A stretch of DNA of 64,000 nucleotides from Yponomeuta sedellus (Eukaryota > Arthropoda > Insecta > Lepidoptera > Yponomeutidae). The translations under genes and the position numbers were made by a program. A model generated the notes under the pieces. That model worked only from the letters and a program-made list of their open reading frames with translations, was not told where the DNA came from and searched no databases. Location of the stretch: the NCBI GenBank assembly GCA_934045075.1, contig OW203724.1, positions 12,015,473-12,079,472 on the forward strand, read 5' to 3'. This document shows positions 58,555 through 64,000 of this stretch, in pieces. How positions within the stretch are numbered: the stretch's first letter is position 1; each line of letters begins with the position of its first letter.

Positions 58555-58605
58555 TAATTAAATAAAAAAAAAATATACCTACATAAGCACAAAAATATCA
58601 CAAAA

Positions 58606-58640
<35 letters not shown>

Positions 58641-58735
58641 AAAATATCACAAAAAATAATATATATATATATATTATTTTTTGTGATATTTTTGTGCTTA
58701 TGTAGGTATATTTTTTTTTTATTTAATTATATATT
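58555..58735. repeat. large AT-rich palindrome
   Basis: The left arm (about 58555-58610: TACCTACATAAGCACAAAAA, TATCACAAAAAATAAT) and right arm (about 58668-58735) are near-perfect complements of about 60 bases. The centre has (TA)n and a third copy of the inner arm (58636-58660). Such structures extrude easily and are prone to assembly error. Confidence 0.75.
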
Positions 58736-58771
58736 TATATATATATGCACGCCAAAACACAAACTAAAATT

Positions 58772-59399
58772 AACTGTCGAGCAAACCGCCCCGAGACATA
58801 CCCGAGCCAAAGGTTCTCATAACGCTGGCAGCGTTACCCCGCTGCACAGCGAGGGAGATCCTCTGCATCAAGTATGCCCTGGAGCGACAATCCATGCCGC
58901 GGTTCCTCAGGCAACGCCCTAATTGCTTTATAAAGGCTCGTCCCTGGACTCCCCAAACCCCCGAAGTTTCAATGGCCAAAGACACAAAGAAGTAACTACA
59001 CATTAATGTGCTATATTGCAGACATTTGTGTCTAGCAGCCACCTCCGCAGCAGCCCCAGAAGAATGGCCGTTGAGTTTACATGAGACGGTGCAAATGTAC
59101 AGACCCATGTGGCTTCCCAGAGCAGGGACCGACCTCTCTCCCACGGAATCATAGTGAGACCGTCCGGACGTTTCCCATCACTGCGACACAACCCTGGTGG
59201 TTCGAAAATCGCAGGAATGTCAGCCGTAATAAGAGCCCTCCGGACGATGTCATTGATGGAATGATGCCGTGAGATCCTACCCGCACTCCGAACGCAATGA
59301 AGACCATGGCGTCCCAGCGAATTCACTTCTGCACCACAAATACAGCGATATGGTTGACATTATCTCACAGCCCAAACGAAGCGCCACGGCCACTCGCAA
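58772..59399 (-). pseudogene. C-terminal fragment of a retroelement protein, nuclease-like
   Basis: On the minus strand: CICGAEVNSLGRHGLHC (a Cys/His cluster), SAGRISRHHSINDIVRRALI, then DGKRPDGLTMIPWERGRSLL followed by WEAT. After a frameshift near 59005 come YFFVSLAIETSGVWG and LMQRISLAVQRGNAASVM. The spacing RPDG...(L)W(E)AT resembles a PD-(D/E)XK nuclease core following a zinc cluster. I recall this block as the conserved end of long reverse-transcriptase polyproteins in many animals, but I cannot name the family. One frameshift and truncation of everything upstream make this a remnant. Confidence 0.6.
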
Positions 59400-59812
59400 A
59401 AAGTTACATTTTAATATAGATACACTAAAAAGTAATAATATTTGTCTAGAATTTGAATGCTTGGTAAGGAATTATAAATAAAAACTCGAAATAAAGCAAC
59501 CCACCAGGCTAAGTAGCCAATCATGCATTGATAATTTTATTTATAATAGCCGTAAAGGTCAAACATCTGAAGTAATAGACTTCGCACTGTCGGATCATAC
59601 ATCGCAATTATTAAAATTGCCCGTTAAGACATTTTTTATTTTGAGCAGCTGGCGGATACTTAGGAGAGATTACTGTGATGACAACATGGCCAAATTCAAA
59701 CAATGCATTAAAAACATCTCCTTTCACGAGGTATACATTGCATATAATAAGTTTGTATCAGAAATAAGTTTACTCTTTTCTATAACTTATGCTTCCGTTG
59801 TAAACTCTTGAC
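59400..59812 (+). pseudogene. LINE apurinic-type endonuclease fragment
   Basis: The plus-strand frame reads KLHFNIDTLKSNNICLEFEC, LVRNYK, stop (TAA), then IKQPTRLSSQSCIDNFIYN and EVIDFALSDHTSQLLKLPV. These are the last motifs of the endonuclease domain of jockey- or CR1-like LINEs: FNID (normally GDFN), PTR...SCIDNF, and the catalytic SDH. One in-frame stop interrupts it, and the sequence past about 59640 decays. It directly abuts the oppositely oriented fragment ending at 59399. Confidence 0.65.
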
Positions 59813-59989
59813 AATAACATCAACAAAAAAAAGGCTAAATGGATGTCAAAAGTTTTACACTCGTATGTTGGCAAAGAATAAATATTAAGAATTTTATTAA
59901 TTTTGTTGTACAGTTAATATGAACGATATTGGAAATGTCTCTGAGCAAATGTTGTTTACAATAATATATTACGATGTGCGATGGCACGA

Positions 59990-60172
59990 CGACGTCTGGA
60001 TTAGTAGGTCAGGGAAAGAGAATAACTACCCGATACGGCGTGCGTGCAAGCAGCGATTAATGAACATCGATGGGGTAAAAGAGGTTTGTAAGGATTGGGG
60101 CAAGTGGCAAACCTTGGTTCCTGCCTACCTTCTAGCCAGAGGCGGTACTTTTATGTAAGCCCAAAGGCCCGG
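59990..60172 (+). pseudogene. LINE reverse transcriptase, C-terminal end
   Basis: The plus strand encodes RRACKQRLMNIDGVKEVCKD, then WGKWQTLVPAY. This is the same C-terminal block as RRACMQRLMNVDGAKVICQD at 48.9 kb, but diverged. Only about 35 codons are present, followed by the 3' UTR (AAAGGCCCGGATGGC). Confidence 0.7.
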
Positions 60173-60362
60173 ATGGCAGTACTAAAGCGCTAGATCAAGC
60201 ATAAACTTAAAATGCCGACGAATCGAACATCGCGCTTTTTTGTCAAACATGACACACAAATCGCATTCTTAAAGAATCAACGATACCTCACCTATGTCAT
60301 AGACGAAAGAAAAAAAAATCCATCCCTAATATAGGTGTGTGGGATGAAACCCATTTTTTTCA

Positions 60363-60500
60363 TATCGTAAGATAAGATAAGAATATTCTTTATTGTACAC
60401 TGGAAAAACAACAAATACAAAACAATTGCAAATATACATAGTACAATTGGCGGCCTTATTGCTAAAAGCAATTTCTTCCAGACAACCTTACGATGGAAAG
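60363..60500. repeat. LINE 3'-tail repeat, uninterrupted
   Basis: GATAAGAATATTCTTTATTG through GGCGGCCTTATTGCTAAAAG and CAATTTCTTCCAGACAACC. It is the same repeat that is split by a module at 23.2 kb. Confidence 0.7.
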
Positions 60501-61616
60501 TATCGTACCGTTTTGTCTGCGTGATTAATATGTATACATATATATGAATTTCAGTTTCTAGTGTATACTTCTTTCTTCAGTGCTAAGCCGCTAACAGACG
60601 GACGGACATAAGGGATCCTTTTCGACTACGGAATCCTACAAAATTATTCTTTAATAAAATATTTCACTTTGCAAGTTTCTGCCACTATTATTAATACGGC
60701 ATTTATGCAGTGTTTTAAAGAATCGTGTTTTATAGAAACGAGTTTTCGAATTTTTACTTTCAGCCTAAGCAGGTGGATCCAAAATGGATCGAAAGTTCTG
60801 CAAAACATTTCTATTACCTAATGAAAGTGAGAAAGAATTGTTGAAATTGATTTGCTAAGCTGGTTAACTAAGAAGTACTATTTGTAGCTCTGGATGTTCG
60901 TCATTTTAGACACTAAATGCTACCGGTGGGAAATCCCATCGGTCTTACGGCGAATTTATATCTATTTAAAAAAAAATATCAGCTCTGTGTTATGTTTTAC
61001 GTTTCTTATATAATCCCTGGTGTACATACTATAAAAAATATTCTATCTATCTGTTTGGGTTAATACAAGGAAAAAGTTGCAGTAAGCGTTATTTAATATC
61101 GTGGTGGAGCGAGTCTTCAAATACGAAGCCGTGAGGCAGCACCCTCTTTGAGCCAGGGACGTACATCATTTACTTGGTAGAAAAGCGGGTGTTATGTTCC
61201 CGGATTTTTCCGAGATGGAACGGTCCACTTAAGGGCCTTATCGCACGACAAAATTTTCTAGCAATTGTGTGGCATAATACGGCAACAGGAGCGTTTTAAA
61301 ACATTACTTATGACTTAGTTGGATTCCTAAATGCTGTTCTTTGAGAAAAGTTCACATGAGAGCAATGAAACAGTGCAAGAATGCAGCATCAATGCAAACG
61401 ACCATATTCCGTCCAATATCTAGTAATATTCAAATTTAAATATTATAATTACATAAAGTACGAGTAGAAGGTAATCATTGAAAGAGCTTACTTAGGGATG
61501 TGACATCTTATCACGTTTCCACATTGCCGTTTGGCGAAAGTTATTACACATAATTTTCAAACTCGAAATTTACTAAACACAGAGTAACCAAACCAAACAA
61601 TACTCTATAGTTAATA
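60501..61616. other. non-coding, no gene recognised
   Basis: No domain, RNA gene or bounded repeat was seen. Confidence 0.4.
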
Positions 61617-62221
61617 AGATCCCACCAAAAACATTCTGTAAAAACTAACCAAGTCTCGATGGATGAAATCCAGACAAAGTCGTGCCAAGTCTAAGGTTAC
61701 TTACTGCGATTTCTTTATAATTATAGTTAATGTTGTGTGACTTGGCCGTTGAAGGATACACAAGCGTACAAAACCAGGTGCTCCATGACACCGTTGCACC
61801 AATATATCGCCAGAACCGCTACCCATTGACGATGGAAAATTGCCACTTGGAAAACGTAGATTGAATAACCAGTCAATTTTAGGCTTGATAAAGCTGCGTA
61901 TCCTATAATACTTACGTATAGGAGAGCCTGAAACAAACAGAATAATAAATTATTTCCAGTACAGACGGACTTCTAATCATTAATAGGAGTCCGTCTGAAC
62001 GTCTGCTCCGGAGCGTCCAGTCAGGTGCTCCACACCTGGTTTTGTCCCTTGTGTACCCTTCAACGGCCAAGACGCACAACATTAACTATATTAATAAAGA
62101 AATCGCAGTAAGGAACCTTAGACTTGGCACGACTTTGTCTGGATTTCATTACTTTTTTGAGATAAACGAGCAGCTCCATCGAGACTTGGCTAGTTTTTAC
62201 AGAATGTTTTTGGTAGGATTT
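61617..62221. mobile_element. foldback element with arms of about 170-195 bp
   Basis: The left arm, 61617-61784, and the right arm, about 62026-62221, are inverted copies. Shared blocks are ACCAAAAACATTCTGTAAAA, CAGACAAAGTCGTGCCAAGT, CTTGGCCGTTGAAGG and AAAACCAGGTG. The right arm carries about 26 extra bases that the left lacks, just inside TCTCGATGGA. The spacer holds its own hairpin, CAGACGGACT...AGTCCGTCTG (about 61962-61998). No transposase is present. Confidence 0.75.
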
Positions 62222-64000
62222 CACTTCTTTTTGTAGAAACGTGGGCTTGTTGATTTATTAGATTTTCTTATGAAATAAATCAATCCGTCCGTCCCTCTCA
62301 AATCAAGGGCAGTAGAAGAACGTCGTAAACGACTGTATCGCGGCCGGTTGCCACTTCGCCATATAAGGTTATCGGAAAAACAAAACGTAAGCGTGTTTTA
62401 AAATACAGTCAGCGCTATCTAGCGATGTGTGCGGGTATCACCGCCACTCTTAGTCATTATATTCTTAGCATTATATTTTGACCAATATTTGAGCGAAATT
62501 AATATTTTAGTGTAATTTGTTTATTGAATTTGTGTAATGTTCGAGTAGAATAAAGTTAATCGTTCGACTATTTCTTCTTATAAACTTTTAAGTATAAGTA
62601 TAAAAGCCAGTCTAGTCTTATCCATAGTTTTCCTTTAATTTTATTTATATGCGTATTAAAAGCAGAAGGGGAGGTATTCGCCCAGCAGTGGGACGCTATA
62701 GGCTAGATTAAAGTAGAAGGTGTGTCTCACTACGCTGGATGTTTGCAATGACAGTCGATTTTTTTATGTACCAAATATATCTCTAATACAGCTGAGACCA
62801 GCTGAGGTTTCTTCACCAGATACTTCAGACCTTTGATTTTTGACATCAAATGAAGCGGCCCACCAAGTCGTACAAAATGAACTAGTATTTTCTGATAAAA
62901 TGTTATATTTATGTTTTATATACATTTTATAATTTCTAGCTTTTTTTTATTTGAATATAACAGCCCGATGCTGTATTTAATTTGAGAATTGTTAACCCAT
63001 TTTAGTTAGCCCATTTATTCTCTTTTGAGTCTGACTGTACAGTTTTGTCGTCTCTGCCTTTCAGGAATACAACAGCAGGGCGTCTTCTTCCTCTACAATT
63101 CTTCTCCTTTCCCGTTCTTCTTCTGCTACAATTCTTCTTATTATCTCTGGGTTTTTCTATATACCACGGAACCCGGGATAAGCTGACAGACTTGAGCTCT
63201 CCGGTCTGCTTACGGGTTCCGTAAAGTTACCATTTTTGTTTTGCGGCACTTTCAATAAATTGATTATAAGCGAAACGCAGGCTTCCACGTTTCGGTAGGA
63301 TTAACCTTTCTGCTATTAAACTTTAACTGAAGCGCAGGCTTCCCCGCTTAAGTAGGACTTTTGTGAATTTAGTATAAGAATAACATGTACTATTATATAA
63401 GGTGTATCTTTTAACGTTGTCAAAGTAAGCACATTAAGGGACGCGGCCCCTCAGGCGCATTTTATTTGTAACCCTCATAGGTTTTTTATTATACTGTTTG
63501 TGAGGATTTTCTTCTTTTATTTACAGTTCCATTTTATTTAACCTCATTAAAAAAAAATATACTACAACGTGTACCTTTTGTGCTGCTGTTGCACACGCAC
63601 ATATGGCCCGGCAGAGCCATATTATACTCGTAGTTTAAGTGATTTGATGGAAGTAATTGGAGAATTTTATATCAACTGTTATAATCTTAATTGAATGTCA
63701 TTCAAAATTTATTGTTACTATTTTAATTAATTATTTAGCACGATTAAATTTTAATGTAATTTTATAATTCTATTTTTATTTATTATTGTGATTTAATTCA
63801 ATGCTATTTGTGTAATCTGATAATTCTATTTTATTCATTGTTATGATTTATTTTACATTCCATATTGTTATGATGTTATGATGATCATTGTGTTCATTTT
63901 TTATGTGTGTGTGTGTGTGTTTCAAAGTGCAAATGTTTTATCTATCTATCTATCCACCTTTAAGATGGCTGGCACCGTGTGGTTAAGAGCAATTTGGCAA
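62222..64000. other. non-coding, LINE tail and microsatellites
   Basis: At 62668-62705 there is an RTE-like tail (GGGGAGGTATTCGCCCAGC). A (TG)n run of about 16 bases lies at 63904-63920 and an (ATCT)n run at 63940-63956. No gene is seen. Confidence 0.45.

Overview
This looks like a gene-poor, AT-rich, transposon-dense stretch of a moth or butterfly (Lepidoptera) nuclear genome. The evidence is the set of repeats: an R4/Dong-type retrotransposon sitting in (TAA)n, RTE-type LINE fragments in several states of decay, mariner remnants, tRNA-derived SINE heads, and repeat families I recognise as common in Lepidoptera. No intact host gene, rRNA gene or functional tRNA gene is visible. Almost all coding sequence is mobile-element derived or decayed.

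Layout. 0-8 kb: an RTE reverse-transcriptase remnant, two copies of a tRNA-like mobile module, and a decayed THAP-domain gene split over six exons (5.5-7.0 kb). 8-12.4 kb: small repeats and hairpins. 12.44-21.29 kb: one 8,845-bp TA-flanked inverted-repeat element that splits a SINE cleanly. It has repeat arrays inside both ends and a broken five-exon gene (14.0-16.1 kb) resembling SAMD3-like proteins. 23.2 kb: a tRNA-like module inserted in a LINE tail. 24.3-29.5 kb: an inverted-repeat element whose internal (TAA)n tract hosts a nearly complete Dong-like LINE, broken by one frameshift. 36.3-37.5 kb: a 5'-truncated LINE with target-site duplications. 40.2-40.6 kb: a Gypsy-type solo LTR. 46.7-51.7 kb: a nest of Helitron-like, SINE, LINE and mariner pieces, ending in a five-unit tandem and inverted array of the tRNA-like module. 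55.6-62.3 kb: a second mariner, several LINE fragments, and foldback elements. The remaining stretches are non-coding sequence in which I see no gene.

Two things stand out. The first is the 309-bp tRNA-like module. Its five insertions have duplications of 10-13 bp, four of the five carry an inverted 5' end, and one is a 1.36-kb multimer. This suggests reverse transcription of tandem transcripts with twin priming. The second is the 8.8-kb element, whose empty site can be reconstructed from the split SINE and which carries an intron-containing gene not seen as one open frame. Both conclusions combine direct sequence observation with inference and can be tested by genome-wide copy alignment.
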